Shown: positions 40,546-51,065, counted from the stretch's first letter. The stretch: 64,000 nucleotides of DNA from Acholoe squamosa (GCA_949317995.1 OX439035.1:6902427-6966426); one strand, 5' to 3'. A program made the numbers and translations. Notes: generated by a model from the sequence alone, not told the origin.

Positions 40546-43500
40546 TAGTTTTCCACATCTGTGGAATCCCTAGCATTCTCCCTTTCTACGCCGTCGTCTT
40601 CGGCTTCATAGAAGGCAGCCATTACCGGCTTAGTAGCGGTACATTCAGATGAGTAGTGTCCCATGCGCTGGCACCTGAAACACTTAACCGTTCGGCGATC
40701 CACCCGGGGTCTTTGCCGATTGGCTTGGATGGCATCTGTAATTTTCTTACACATGTCTTCCAGAAGTTTGGTCATGTCCGGGGACTGAATCTTCACTTTG
40801 TCAGTGCTTACAATGGACTTGACCGCCTTATCGACAGCCTTCGGGTCACTCTTGACCTCGGATGAAGGTCTAGAGTCCCTTTGTTTATTGAAAGATTTCC
40901 TGGGAATATACTTCCTACCTGAAGTATTCTTCCTTAATTGCATCGAACAGAAGGTGCCGTCTTCCTGTTCGATATCAATCAATTCGAAGTCGTCTGATGG
41001 AGTATCGACCTCCGACTGCTGGGTCACCGATGCTAGGGGTACCAAGCCGCTGGCATTAGGTATGTCCCCAGCTAACATAGCTCGCTTCTTCACGGCCATA
41101 TCTATACCATTAAAAATGCCGTGTAGTGTTATGCCCTCCTTCCAGGCATCCCTCGCTGCTATTTGTTCATCTCGGTCTCTTAGACCCTTGACGAATTGAG
41201 TGATCAAATCGTCCATATACCAGTCCTGGTTTTCAGTACCGGGTCTGGCCTTACTTAGCAGGGCATGGAGTTCCATACCGTATGCTCTGAAAGCTTCATT
41301 CGGCTTCTGTGTGCGTTTCTTAAAACGGACCATCGGGTCTTCCTTGACCATATTACATAACAGTCCACTAGCAGTTTCTACTAACTGCTCAAAACTCCCA
41401 ACGAGGCCGTACCAGGTTCGCCATTGCTCTACAGCCATGCGACCCGGCCCGCCTTTCAGACATCTCACCAGATGTGGCTTGGCCTCGTATGGGGTCCATC
41501 CATTACAGTTCATCACATCGATGAAATCTTCAAACCACTCTTTCCATGGTCGAGTACCGTCATATTCTTTAGGAATAACGGCTACCCTTCGGGCAGAATT
41601 GGGAGCATACATCAATCTAGTGCATTGCTGTTTGCTCCATTCAATCGCCTTGGTTTCATTCAAGGTCCGATTGCCCCCTATACCACCGAAGCTAGAATTG
41701 CCAGGTGGAGGCGGTGGTGGAGGTTGAGTATACGTCCACTGTGTACCACCGTGGTTCGTATAACTCGCACTACCTTGGTTGGGGCCGGTACCCGAGGTAC
41801 CACTATAGCTTGTGGCACCCGAAGCAGCGCCCCCCCCTTGCGCGCCTTGGTACCCGCCATCGGATGGCTGGTTTCCCGTTGACTGGCCGCCATCGTTTGA
41901 TGGATTCGGTTGGGTGTTGTCATTACCAGCACCCAGCCCCGGGTCGTTACTAGGATCCACATGAATGTGGAACCCACTGGTCTCCGCACTACTGTCGGAA
42001 GCCTCTCTAGGGGTATAGTCCGGGTCCAGGTTGTGGACTATGGGCACCTCACTTATCCGGACTCTACTAGTTCGGCCATGCTTATCCTGGGTTCTGATGT
42101 AAACACCCCCTTGATCTACGTTCCGCGAAGCATTATCATTTACAAAAGGATTATACTGCGGATTCTTCGGTGTAGAACAGGAGACCGGGTCGCCCTGTTT
42201 CACGAACGTCGAGTTCGGGTTTATCACCCTACTCGCCGGAGGGGCATGTGTTTCCTCTTGCTCCTGTAAATAACTCTCCATAGCGGACTTATTTATTGTG
42301 AGGGTAGCTACGTCTGTAGTCAGGTTTCGCTGTTCCTCCCTAAGCTGTGCGTTTTCTGCCAAGATTTCGGATCGAATCTTTTCATTTTCAGCCACAGCTC
42401 GGTTTCTTTCTTCTTGGGCGATCATTGCCTCTCGCTTAAAAGTATCCTTAAGTAGGCGGTACTTTTCACCCTTCTCTTTCTGAGACCTGTTATATTCAGT
42501 AGTCTCCTTCCTAATCTCGGCTTGTTCCGAGACCATCTTGGCTTCTGTCTCAGCTTTCCGGAGTTGAAGTTTCTTAAGCTTCTCCTCCATTGCGTCCAAC
42601 TCAGTTTGTAATTTATTTACATCCCGAGCCTTAGCAACCTCCTCGGCTCTAGCCTTGTCGATTGCTCTAAGTTTATTGGCTTCCTCGATTTCCAACTCAG
42701 CCAGCCTCTTTTCTTTTTCCTGTGCGTCTCTTTCCTTCCGCTCCAACCGATGGGATACGGAGGATAGACGATATTTGAGGTCGGATTCTTTTAGAATCGC
42801 CTCCTGCTCCACGGATCGTAATTTTCCGATCCGGGACTTAGCTTCCTCCTCTATTTTGGATTGGGCTAACATGAATTGTTCATGTTGCCTCTTTGCCTGT
42901 AACTCTACCTGTTCCTTGGCTTTCAAATAGGCCTGAGTATTTTTATACCCGGGACCCATCCGACGTCCGTAGATAGACTTGCGATTGCCTCCAGGGTAAA
43001 ACATGGAGTCAGACAAGCCTTCGTCTAGAGATCGGCCTAGGTGATGCCTTTCCGAGCTTTTCGGTCCGGTACCACTAGGCTTATCTTTTGATTTCGCGTC
43101 TGGGACTATTGCGTCCCTTTTGGTTTTACCATCGTCGCTGTCATGATCCGACGATGTCATTAGTGGGGCTACTTCGGTTCCACCACCGGGTGCTGAACCC
43201 TGGGGGGTTGCAGTACGCTGCATAGGGCTTTGTGCAATTGGTGTACCCAAGCCGCTAGCCGAGCCTGTTGGTACCATAGGACCTAGCTGGCGTCTGCTAG
43301 TTATAACTTGGGACCAATCGCTCAAGTCTAAAGTTGGGGGTCTTAACACTCCCCTGAACAATCCGGTATCCGGTACTCCTGTCTGGGGTGTAGCCGGATA
43401 CAATTTTACGATGCCATCTCTGGTGGCATTGTCCCTAAGGTCGGGTGTAGAAAAAATATTTCGTACACCCTCCTGATTAAACATTTGTTGTTGACCGGGT

Positions 43501-43604
43501 TTCCAGTCTAACAACAGATGCTGGGATGTGTAATCATCCTCTTCGAATCCCTCTAGCCCAGGGCTGGGGGGATCCGCTTCGGGTTTCCCGAGGCTTTCGG
43601 CCAA
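40545..43604 (-). CDS. gag: Gag polyprotein with long coiled coil and CCHC knuckle
   Basis: The frame gives 1019 residues from a TTG at 43604. The first ATG is Met41 at 43484 (979 residues, weak context), and upstream the frame stays open through the primer site into the LTR as far as 43694. Gag forms the virus-like particle and binds the RNA genome. Visible parts: a Ser/Pro/Gly-rich N-terminus, a long Lys/Glu-rich coiled coil about 220-450, a Gly/Asn/Pro-rich linker 500-640 with a polyproline run, a capsid-like helical region about 675-850 (WKEWFEDFIDVMNCNGW), and a CCHC knuckle CFRCQRMGHYSSEC at 975-988. The frame ends at TAG 40547-40545, overlapping pol. It is longer than most Ty3/gypsy Gags owing to the coiled-coil and linker parts. 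Confidence 0.9.
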   Translation of the reverse strand: MAESLGKPEADPPSPGLEGFEEDDYTSQHLLLDWKPGQQQMFNQEGVRNIFSTPDLRDNATRDGIVKLYPATPQTGVPDTGLFRGVLRPPTLDLSDWSQVITSRRQLGPMVPTGSASGLGTPIAQSPMQRTATPQGSAPGGGTEVAPLMTSSDHDSDDGKTKRDAIVPDAKSKDKPSGTGPKSSERHHLGRSLDEGLSDSMFYPGGNRKSIYGRRMGPGYKNTQAYLKAKEQVELQAKRQHEQFMLAQSKIEEEAKSRIGKLRSVEQEAILKESDLKYRLSSVSHRLERKERDAQEKEKRLAELEIEEANKLRAIDKARAEEVAKARDVNKLQTELDAMEEKLKKLQLRKAETEAKMVSEQAEIRKETTEYNRSQKEKGEKYRLLKDTFKREAMIAQEERNRAVAENEKIRSEILAENAQLREEQRNLTTDVATLTINKSAMESYLQEQEETHAPPASRVINPNSTFVKQGDPVSCSTPKNPQYNPFVNDNASRNVDQGGVYIRTQDKHGRTSRVRISEVPIVHNLDPDYTPREASDSSAETSGFHIHVDPSNDPGLGAGNDNTQPNPSNDGGQSTGNQPSDGGYQGAQGGGAASGATSYSGTSGTGPNQGSASYTNHGGTQWTYTQPPPPPPPGNSSFGGIGGNRTLNETKAIEWSKQQCTRLMYAPNSARRVAVIPKEYDGTRPWKEWFEDFIDVMNCNGWTPYEAKPHLVRCLKGGPGRMAVEQWRTWYGLVGSFEQLVETASGLLCNMVKEDPMVRFKKRTQKPNEAFRAYGMELHALLSKARPGTENQDWYMDDLITQFVKGLRDRDEQIAARDAWKEGITLHGIFNGIDMAVKKRAMLAGDIPNASGLVPLASVTQQSEVDTPSDDFELIDIEQEDGTFCSMQLRKNTSGRKYIPRKSFNKQRDSRPSSEVKSDPKAVDKAVKSIVSTDKVKIQSPDMTKLLEDMCKKITDAIQANRQRPRVDRRTVKCFRCQRMGHYSSECTATKPVMAAFYEAEDDGVERENARDSTDVEN
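40548..40554 (-). promoter_or_regulatory. Putative -1 frameshift site GGAAAAC
   Basis: In the gag frame the mRNA reads G-GAA-AAC followed immediately by the gag UAG. Re-pairing one base back gives GGA-AAA-C and enters the pol frame, which is open from 40569. The pattern fits X-XXY-YYZ with an imperfect P-site triplet, comparable with the known retroviral GGAUUUA site. Termination-reinitiation at the overlapping TAGTG is the alternative. Confidence 0.55.
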
Positions 43605-43631
43605 TGTGGCCGCGCACCACCCCCGAACCGA

Positions 43632-43646
43632 CTGGTCACGGCACCA
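43632..43646 (-). promoter_or_regulatory. Primer binding site, tRNA-His type
   Basis: The sense-strand sequence TGGTGCCGTGACCAG starts one base inside the 5' LTR. It is complementary to a tRNA 3' end CTGGTCACGGCACCA. The GTCACGGC acceptor strand is typical of metazoan tRNA-His. Confidence 0.75.
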
Positions 43647-43647
43647 G

Positions 43648-44011
43648 TGTAATGGTTCGTATTGACTTATATGTTGGGTGGCTCTTTGGCTCGCTTACCA
43701 CTAGATGTACCAACACAACACGAGTAGTTCGGGTTGGGCAAAGCCCCAGAAACCCCTACCTCTCGGGTAGGACTTTATTCAATCTCTCTGATGACAAAGT
43801 ATTAGCGTCTGGACTGGACCATGTCCAGTCCCCTTCTGCCGCTCGTCCGGCTCCTTAGTAGGAGCTGGACGCGAGGCATGGTGCTGCCCCCTCTTGTACC
43901 AACGAGGTATCGCAAAGCGACACCTAGCTAGCATAGAAGGAACAAGCACCACACGAACACGTCTCTCGGATGAACGGCACTAATATATATACAATGATGC
44001 CGGCCCCTACA
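43648..44011 (-). repeat. 5' LTR (right copy)
   Basis: 364 bp, identical by eye to the left LTR. It should carry the element's promoter. TATATATA lies about 20 bases from its sense-strand start, and AATAAA is at plus-strand 43774-43779. Confidence 0.95.
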
Positions 44012-44202
44012 TAAATGTTGCTATCAGCTTAGACTAAACCCGTTTCTTTGATGCACAATTCCAATCAGGGAGATTTTGACACCTCCTGATGGGGTGTAAA
44101 AGGCGTTAACCCCTTGTGGGGGGGGGGGCAAAAATAAAAATAAAATAATGACCACCTTACATGAATAAAATATTTGTGAATCCACTCTCTAAGACTGTAT
44201 TC

Positions 44203-44453
44203 ACCCTTTAGGGCGTCTGATGCATTCATGCATCATGCCCAATGGTTGTCATGATGCATGAATGTAGCTCTGGAGAATAACTCGCCAGGGCCACATTCAT
44301 GCATCATGCCGACCCTACAGGGTTGATACAGTTCCAGAGGGTTGGCATGATGCACGAATGAAGTTCTGGCAAGCAGGCTCACCAGAACCTTCATTGGTGC
44401 ATCATGCCGACCAATGGGGATGATGCACTTCTGCATCAGCAACCCTTAAAGGT
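44203..44453. repeat. Nested-palindrome element, copy 14 (near full length)
   Basis: Starts CCCTTTAGGGCGTCTGATGC. It has a type-B hairpin (CATGAATGTAGCTCTGG and its inverse), spacer GGGTTGATACAGTTCC, a type-A hairpin (AATGAAGTTCTGG with AGAACCTTCATT) and the right end CAGCAACCCTTAAAGG. One type-B and one type-A hairpin in the same copy. Confidence 0.85.
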
Positions 44454-45110
44454 ATAAGGGGTTGATGCCCAAGTGTTAAAATGATGCTTAAATAATGTGC
44501 TTTTAAGTAGACTCGCTATTGCCACAAACTTTCTACCTCAATCAAAATTCCAGTATGCCATGATTTTAAATCACTAGGTTAGGGGAGGTGGTCGACCCCT
44601 CTTCAGGGGAAGCATAGAAATTCTGCCTCCTTTTATCATTTTGATTTCAATATGCAACAATGTTAAATCACTTTTGGATGCTATTCAGGCAGTCTGGTTA
44701 GAATTTCCCCTGTGAAACATGGGTATAATTTACACTGCTACACCTTAGTACCTTGTCACTGTGATGGCTATTCCCACCTTGGTAATGACCCAATTTATAC
44801 CCAATTATTACCAAATAACCTCCCTCTGTTCTCGGAGAGAGCCGACCCTGATCGACCCGGTAGATTCATTAGTCGTTAATGTTCCCATCAGAGTCTATTA
44901 TACTACTATTTTGGATGGCATTGTTTCAGACCTAGCCATTCACTACTGGGCTAGGACAGGCTTGGTGGATTTCCACCCTTGGGAATCATTCCATTGGGTT
45001 ATCATTGTGGTAACAGCCCCAATGATATTATTTGTGCCTCAAGTAAAAATTTTGAGTTAATTTATCGTTTCTCATTTATTGTGTATGAGCCGCACGTAAG
45101 TGTAAGTCTC
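44454..45110. other. Non-coding, nothing recognised
   Basis: A plus-strand open stretch at 44761-45060 has no domain or splice context, and its start region is repeat-like. Confidence 0.35.
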
Positions 45111-45117
45111 ACCCTGG

Positions 45118-45270
45118 CTTTAACAGATTGCTATAAGCCACACCTTGGGATTGAGGATTGCACTGCTCTGCCTTTGCGAAAAAGAAATGTAAACCTGAGT
45201 TGTTCAAGGCGTTTCTCTAAGCCAAATCTAAGGTATCAAAGCGGTGGCTTAAATATAGGGTTTTACAGTT
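45118..45270. repeat. ACCGTAAAACC-type element fragment
   Basis: Contains GCTATAAGCCACACCTTGGG and GGGTTTTACAGTTT, resembling 5693-6493. Confidence 0.3.
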
Positions 45271-45894
45271 TTGAACTTTGTCATATATATTATACTCTCC
45301 CATTTTAATCACCTGAGTGCTTGCTAGATGGCTTATCCTTAATCCATCTCACTGCTGCTTTGACAAGCACTAAAAGTCTAATGCACACTTAACCATAGGG
45401 CACACCTGCTAGAGGTAGGTGTTTAGAGAGTAGACTGTACTCAGCGGTATAGCTCCATTTCAAGAATTGACTTCTCATCATATAACTGCCAAAGGGTTGT
45501 TTGGACTGCAGAGAGAAAGCTATCAGTTTCCCTGATCTTTCTTCTAGGAGTTTGGTCCCTTTAACATGCCACCCTCAAAAATCAGTTTAAAAAGAAGAAT
45601 TCATAAGCGAAATAAAATTTAGACTGGGAAAGAACTTAGTACAATGTAATTGGTATCTCCCTGTGTAATATAGATATGACTAATGGATCAATAGCATCTG
45701 TTCCTATACTACTCAGACATATAATATTCTGCTTCTTTTTGTATACCACTCAAAGATTGCCTTTGATAGCAAATGCCATATAATCCCTATAATACTCATA
45801 GGAAAATGTGAGTGCGCAAAGGTAGAGGGTGACATACATGTGTGAGTACAGGTATAATGGTGCTGCTTTGATGCTCACAGATCTAATGACCCTA

Positions 45895-47700
45895 GCCAAT
45901 GTCAATGCCACGTTCCCTATACTACTCACAGAATGCCCTTGGCCAAAGTCACCTTTCCCCACACTACTCACAGTATGACCTTAGCCAATGTCATCTTTCC
46001 CTATACTACTCACAGAATGACCTTGGGCAATGTCATCTTTCCCTACACTCCTCACAGAATGACCTTGGGCAATGTCATCTTGCCCTATACTACTCACAGA
46101 ATGACCTTGGACAATGTCATCTTTCCCTACACTACTCACAGAATGACCTTGGCCAAAGTCACCTTTCCCCACACTACTCACAGTATGACCTTAGCCAATG
46201 TCATCTTTCCCTATACTACTCACAGAATGACCTTGGACAATGTCATCTTTCCCTACACTCCTCACAGAATGACCTTGGTCAATGTCATCTTTCCCTATAC
46301 TACTCACAGAATGACCTTGGGCAATGTCATCTGTCCCTAGACTACTCTCAGAATGACCTTAGTCAATGACATCTTGCCCTATACTACTCACAGAATGACC
46401 TTGGTCAATGTCATCTTGCCCTACACTCCTCACAGAATGACCTTGGACAATGTCATCTTTCCCTATACTACTCACAGAATGACCTTGGGCAATGTCATCT
46501 TTCCCTATACTACTCACAGAATGACCTTGGACAATGTCATCTTTCCCTATACTACTCACAGAATGACCTTGGGCAATGTCATCTGTCCCTAGACTACTCT
46601 CAGAATGACCTTAGTCAATGACATCTTGCCCTATACTACTCACAGAATGACCTTGGTCAATGTCATCTTGCCCTACACTCCTCACAGAATGACCTTGGAC
46701 AATGTCATCTTTCCCTATACTACTCACAGAATGACCTTGGGCAATGTCATCTTTCCCTATACTACTCACAGAATGACCTTGGACAATGTCATCTTTCCCT
46801 ATACTACTCACAGAATGACCTTGGGCAATGTCATCTTTCCCTATACTACTCACAGAATGACCTTGGGCAATGTCATCTTTCCGTATACTACTCACAGAAT
46901 GACCTTGGGCAATGTCATCTTTCCCTATACTACTCACAGAATGACCTTGGACAATGTCATCTTTCCCTATACTACTCACAGAATGACCTTGGGCAATGTC
47001 ATCTGTCCCTAGACTACTCTCAGAATGACCTTAGTCAATGACATCTTGCCCTATACTACTCACAGAATGACCTTGGGCAATGTCATCTTTCCCTACACTA
47101 CTCACAGAATGACGTTAGCCAATGCCATCTTGCCCTATACTACTCTCAGAATGACCTTAGTCAATGTCACCTTTCCCTACACTACTCACAGAATGACCTT
47201 GGGCAATGTTATCTTTCCCTACACTACTCATAGAATGACCTTAGCCAATGCCATCTTGCCCTATACTACTCACAGAATGACCTTGGGCAATGTCATCTTT
47301 CCCTATACTACTCACAGAATGACCTTGGGCAATGTCATCTGTCCCTAGACTACTCTCAGAATGACCTTAGTCAATGACATCTTGCCCTATACTACTCACA
47401 GAATGACGTTAGCCAATGCCATCTTGCCCTATACTACTCTCAGAATGACCTTAGTCAATGTCACCTTTCCCTACACTACTCACAGAATGACCTTAGTCAA
47501 TGTTATCTTTCCCTACACTACTCACAGAATGACCTTAGTCAATGTCATCTTTCCCTACACTACTCACAGAATGACCTTAGTCAATGTCATCTTTCCCTAC
47601 ACTACTCACAGAATGACCTTAGTCAATGTCATCTTTCCCTACACTACTCATAAAAAAAAGTCATAGCCAATCCTATCTTTCCCTACACTACTCACAGAAT
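45895..47700. repeat. 42-bp minisatellite with variable higher-order blocks
   Basis: About 43 units of 42 bp: ACTCACAGAATGACCTTGGG, CAATGTCATCTTTCCCTATA, CT. A marker variant (CTGTCCCTAGACTACTCTCA) recurs near 46333, 46585, 47005 and 47341, so blocks of 6, 10 and 8 units have been copied. Since 42 is divisible by 3, frames stay open on both strands. They repeat 14 residues, carry no domains, and are taken as by-products. Confidence 0.9.
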
Positions 47701-47904
47701 GGCCTGATGTAATGTCACCTCTTCCTGTACTACTAAAAAGATTTCCATTCATTCTTGGGTGACTAATTAGAAACTATTTTGAGCTTGAGAGTTATAATTT
47801 GATAAACTATTTGTTAAAATAGTATGTGTCTCTCAAGTGCTAAAGTGCCTTATCACAGCACAGGTAAATCAGCAATCAGTGTGTCGTCTGTGAGTAGGCA
47901 GACA

Positions 47905-48118
47905 TTGGTCTTCATGATGCACAAATGAAGTGCTGGCAAGGCTGCTCACCAGCACTTCATTGGTGCATCATGCCGACTCTTCGGGGTTGATACTTATACT
48001 CCTGGAGGGTCGGCATGATGCTCCAATGAAGTGCAGATGAGCAGTGTCACCAGCACTTCATTGGTGCATCATGACAACAAGTGGGTATGATGCATTAATG
48101 CATCAGCAGCCCTAAAAG
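47905..48118. repeat. Nested-palindrome element, copy 15
   Basis: Two type-A hairpins separated by GGGTTGATACTTATACTCC, with right end GCATTAATGCATCAGCAGCC. It lacks only the far left end. Confidence 0.8.
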
Positions 48119-48120
48119 CG

Positions 48121-48366
48121 TTAAGAGCCGCAGGAGTGCATCATGCCTATTGGTCACCAATAAAATGCTGGCGAGTGGGGTTCCCTGCACTCTATAGTCG
48201 CATCATGCCGAAGTGCATCAGTCCCATAAGGTAAGCATGATGCATGAATGTAGGCCTGGCCATCGGTGCATTCATGCATCATGACGAACAATATGGACAT
48301 AATGCTTGTAGTTGATCCACTGAGGCATTAATGCATAAATCCAGCCCTGGAGAGGAACTCGCTGCA
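48121..48366. repeat. Nested-palindrome element, copy 16 (tandem with copy 15)
   Basis: Begins a few bases after copy 15 (AGAGCCGCAGGAGTGCATCA). Its hairpins are diverged, one type A and one type B, followed by a decayed tail. Confidence 0.65.
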
Positions 48367-48369
48367 TTT

Positions 48370-49100
48370 GAACTGTATTATTACTTTTTCAATTATTACT
48401 TGATTGACTAGACGTCAATCAAGTATTTACTTCTATCTAAACCTTACCATATTGTGCAGATACAGTGTCTCCATGAGCATTGCAAAGCTGTTACCTTATA
48501 GGACAGGGACCCTGTATAAATCTATTGTGCTGGCAAGGCATATTAAGAGGGCTACTAGCAGATTATTCACACATGGGAAAAGAGTATTGATGTTGTCTCA
48601 CCTCTGGGTAATCCTTAACCCTTTAACAGGCCACCTACATATATGTACAACCATACAAAGGCCTTATTGCCCTAAGGTTGGTATGATGCACTAACACTCT
48701 GTGTCCCTTGAGGTACTCAACTAGTTCCGCTTTAGCCAATCTCAAAATGCCACTACAAGATTTTTAGCCAGGCACCTCTCTACAGGGAACCCTTTAAACC
48801 TTGCACATAGGCATCACTGACTTTTAGCCCTTTAAGAACAGGATCACTTACACAATCTTATTATCTGATTGACTAGACATCAATTTCTAACATTGCAGCC
48901 CTGGTGAGTTATGGCCATAGTACATGATAGTCAATCATACTTGTGCCTGTGGCACAGCCTTAGACATTTTGATATGACTTATCTTGCTATGATTTATGTT
49001 ACACCGGACCTGGTCCTATTCTTGTAGAGTATAACTTTAAGAAATTCAATTCAATTCATGTATCCATGGCAACCCTTCCGTGTTGATACTGTACCAAATG
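48370..49100. other. Non-coding with palindrome relics
   Basis: Scattered AACCCTTTAA and short box remnants near 48615-48700 and 48785-48920. No supported gene. Confidence 0.35.
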
Positions 49101-49262
49101 ATGCTCCAATGAAGTGCGGGGGGGGGGACATTTCTGTTGTTATGAAATGACCACTCCCTAAGATGACAGAGACAACATTGCTAGGTGCTATATCTTGTTA
49201 TAGAATGCAACTTCTCCCCCCAAACCTCCACCACCACCCCTCCCCCTCCAAACACACCCCCT

Positions 49263-49265
<3 letters not shown>

Positions 49266-49329
<64 letters not shown>

Positions 49330-49330
49330 C
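49266..49330. repeat. (CA)n microsatellite
   Basis: About 32 dinucleotides, ending with a CG interruption. Confidence 0.95.
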
Positions 49331-49494
49331 TGGGTACTTTGTGGCTGCGCTTTGTTCAAATATTCATCACGTCTTTGATGCCACAATCCCGGAGGCTCAA
49401 AGTCAGAGGGTGTATATATTATTAGTGTAGAGTAGCTTTATATGGCACCACGCAGACATATGGTATTACCTCCAGCCACCGGAGGCCTTCTTTT

Positions 49495-49733
49495 AACCCT
49501 TTAAGAGCCGCTCATTCAGGAGTGCATCATGCTCATTGGTCAGCATGATGCACTAATGAAGTGCTGCGAATCTACTCGCCTGCACTTCATTGGAGCATCA
49601 TGCCAACCATCCTGGAGTGCATCAACTACATAGGCTAGATATAATGCATCAATGCAGCCCTGGTGAGTTCCTCGCCAGGGCTGCATTCATGCGTCACTAA
49701 TGCATTAACGCATTAGCGGTCGTTACAGGGTTT
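49495..49733. repeat. Nested-palindrome element, copy 17 (near full length)
   Basis: CCCTTTAAGAGCCGCTCATT at the left, a type-A hairpin, spacer, a type-B hairpin (GCAGCCCTGGTGAGTTCCTC with GCCAGGGCTGC) and right arm GCATTAGCGGTCG. Confidence 0.8.
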
Positions 49734-49800
49734 TAATACCCAGTATATCTATGTTGTTCTGGCTTGTATGAGTGCCCACCCAGTCATCATAGACACTTTG

Positions 49801-49863
<63 letters not shown>
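49801..49863. repeat. (GAT)n microsatellite
   Basis: About 21 trinucleotides. Confidence 0.95.
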
Positions 49864-49864
<1 letters not shown>

Positions 49865-49869
49865 AACAA

Positions 49870-50960
49870 TAACAACTTGTTAGGCAACTCAGAATTTTCT
49901 TTTGATACTACCCAGTAAACACAGAAACTTTATCCAATGTAGCAAATTGGTAGATGTGAAATATAATGTTAAAACAACTTGAAAAATTGATTATGTCTTG
50001 GTTACGTTTGGTGAACGTTTTTGTAGAATTTAGGCCTGCATGAATTTTCAGGGTGCTATGTGGCCATAATTTGTATGTATAGCTCTTTCTAGATCGGTTT
50101 CATAGGTGGACCTAGTATCTGTATGTTGATACTTCAATAACAGCAAAAGAGGTCCACACAGCCCTGAGAAGCTATAGATATGTTTGACGTCGTGGCCAAA
50201 TAGGTTCCATTCTGTCCTTCAAATCCAAAGATAACCACACCCTAGTTTTGAACCCTGGTGTCAGAAGTTTTATTTTCTATGTTTCCCATTAGAGAGGGTA
50301 GGTTCAAACCTAGCCACCCTTGACTTCATTCGGCTATGGCTTCATTCAGTCACAGATCGCTCCATACACCCACCATTTTAAACACTTACACCACCTTCCA
50401 TGCACAGATCCTGGTCAGATTCTTTGCAGGTTTCTCCTCCACATTGTCTCTACTAGATCGACAATCACATTTGAAAGGTCGGCACCGAAGAACTCTTAAG
50501 AAGATTTCTATCAATCAAATGACAAAAGGCTATGATGACTAGATTCGGAAATGCCGCCATTGTTTTTATGTTCTGCACATGCGTAGTAGGAACCTCTTCT
50601 GTAGCTGGTTCCCGAAATCTTAAGGCTGTAGATGGATACTTGCTCCCTCCTTTTAATAGGAGGGTTCTGATAATTGCCACCTTGTCTTATTGAAACGACT
50701 GGGGAGCCAAGACCTTTCTTTAAACAGAGCTGATGTTTCTCTGATAAATAGTTGTAAATCAAGGATCACATGGCAGGATTTTTCATGACATATTCATCCA
50801 TCATTTCAGGACATATTTGGCAATTATCAACAGACATTTCATCATAGATTCCATGCTTGAAAATAAGTGGATGTTGATTGTTCAAAAATACCATTGCGTC
50901 CACACAGGACGATGAGGGTGTAGCTGCCTCCATCGTCGACAGGGCTAGTTCAAACCCAAT
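49870..50960. other. Non-coding, nothing recognised
   Basis: Short open stretches at 50336-50762 on both strands are unsupported by domains or splice sites. Confidence 0.35.
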
Positions 50961-50964
50961 ATAA

Positions 50965-51065
50965 ATGCATTAATGCATTCATTGTGACCCTGTTGTGTAC
51001 TGGCTGCATGCATGTATCATGACATCTAATTGGCATGATGCATGAATGCATTAGCAGCCCTTAAA
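50965..51065. repeat. Nested-palindrome element, copy 18 (right half)
   Basis: GGCTGCATGCATGTATCATG, then TTGGCATGATGCATGAATGC and ATTAGCAGCCCTTAAA. Confidence 0.65.

Larger units (their letters stand above)
31165..44011 (-). mobile_element. Intact Ty3/gypsy LTR retrotransposon with third ORF
   Basis: A 12,847-bp element lying on the minus strand. Two 364-bp LTRs (31165-31528 and 43648-44011) look identical by eye and have TGTA...TACA ends. The flanking 4-bp direct repeat taaa (31161-31164 and 44012-44015) marks the insertion. In sense order the parts are: 5' LTR (right), tRNA-His primer site, gag, pol (protease, RT, RNase H, integrase), a spacer with stem-loops, an accessory ORF, an AT-rich 3' region, a polypurine tract and the 3' LTR (left). 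All three long frames are open, and none of the many short repeats of the locus has inserted into it. The domain order RT-RNase H-integrase defines Ty3/gypsy. The third ORF is not env-like. Confidence 0.95.

Noticed and set aside
44761..45060. Plus-strand open stretch of 99 codons
   Set aside because: No domain, splice context or codon bias, and neighbouring sequence resembles dispersed repeats.
45899..47666. Repeated 14-residue frames (MTLGNVIFPYTTHR type) on both strands
   Set aside because: They follow from the 42-bp unit being a multiple of 3. There is no leader, domain or splice evidence, and the frames break at variant units.
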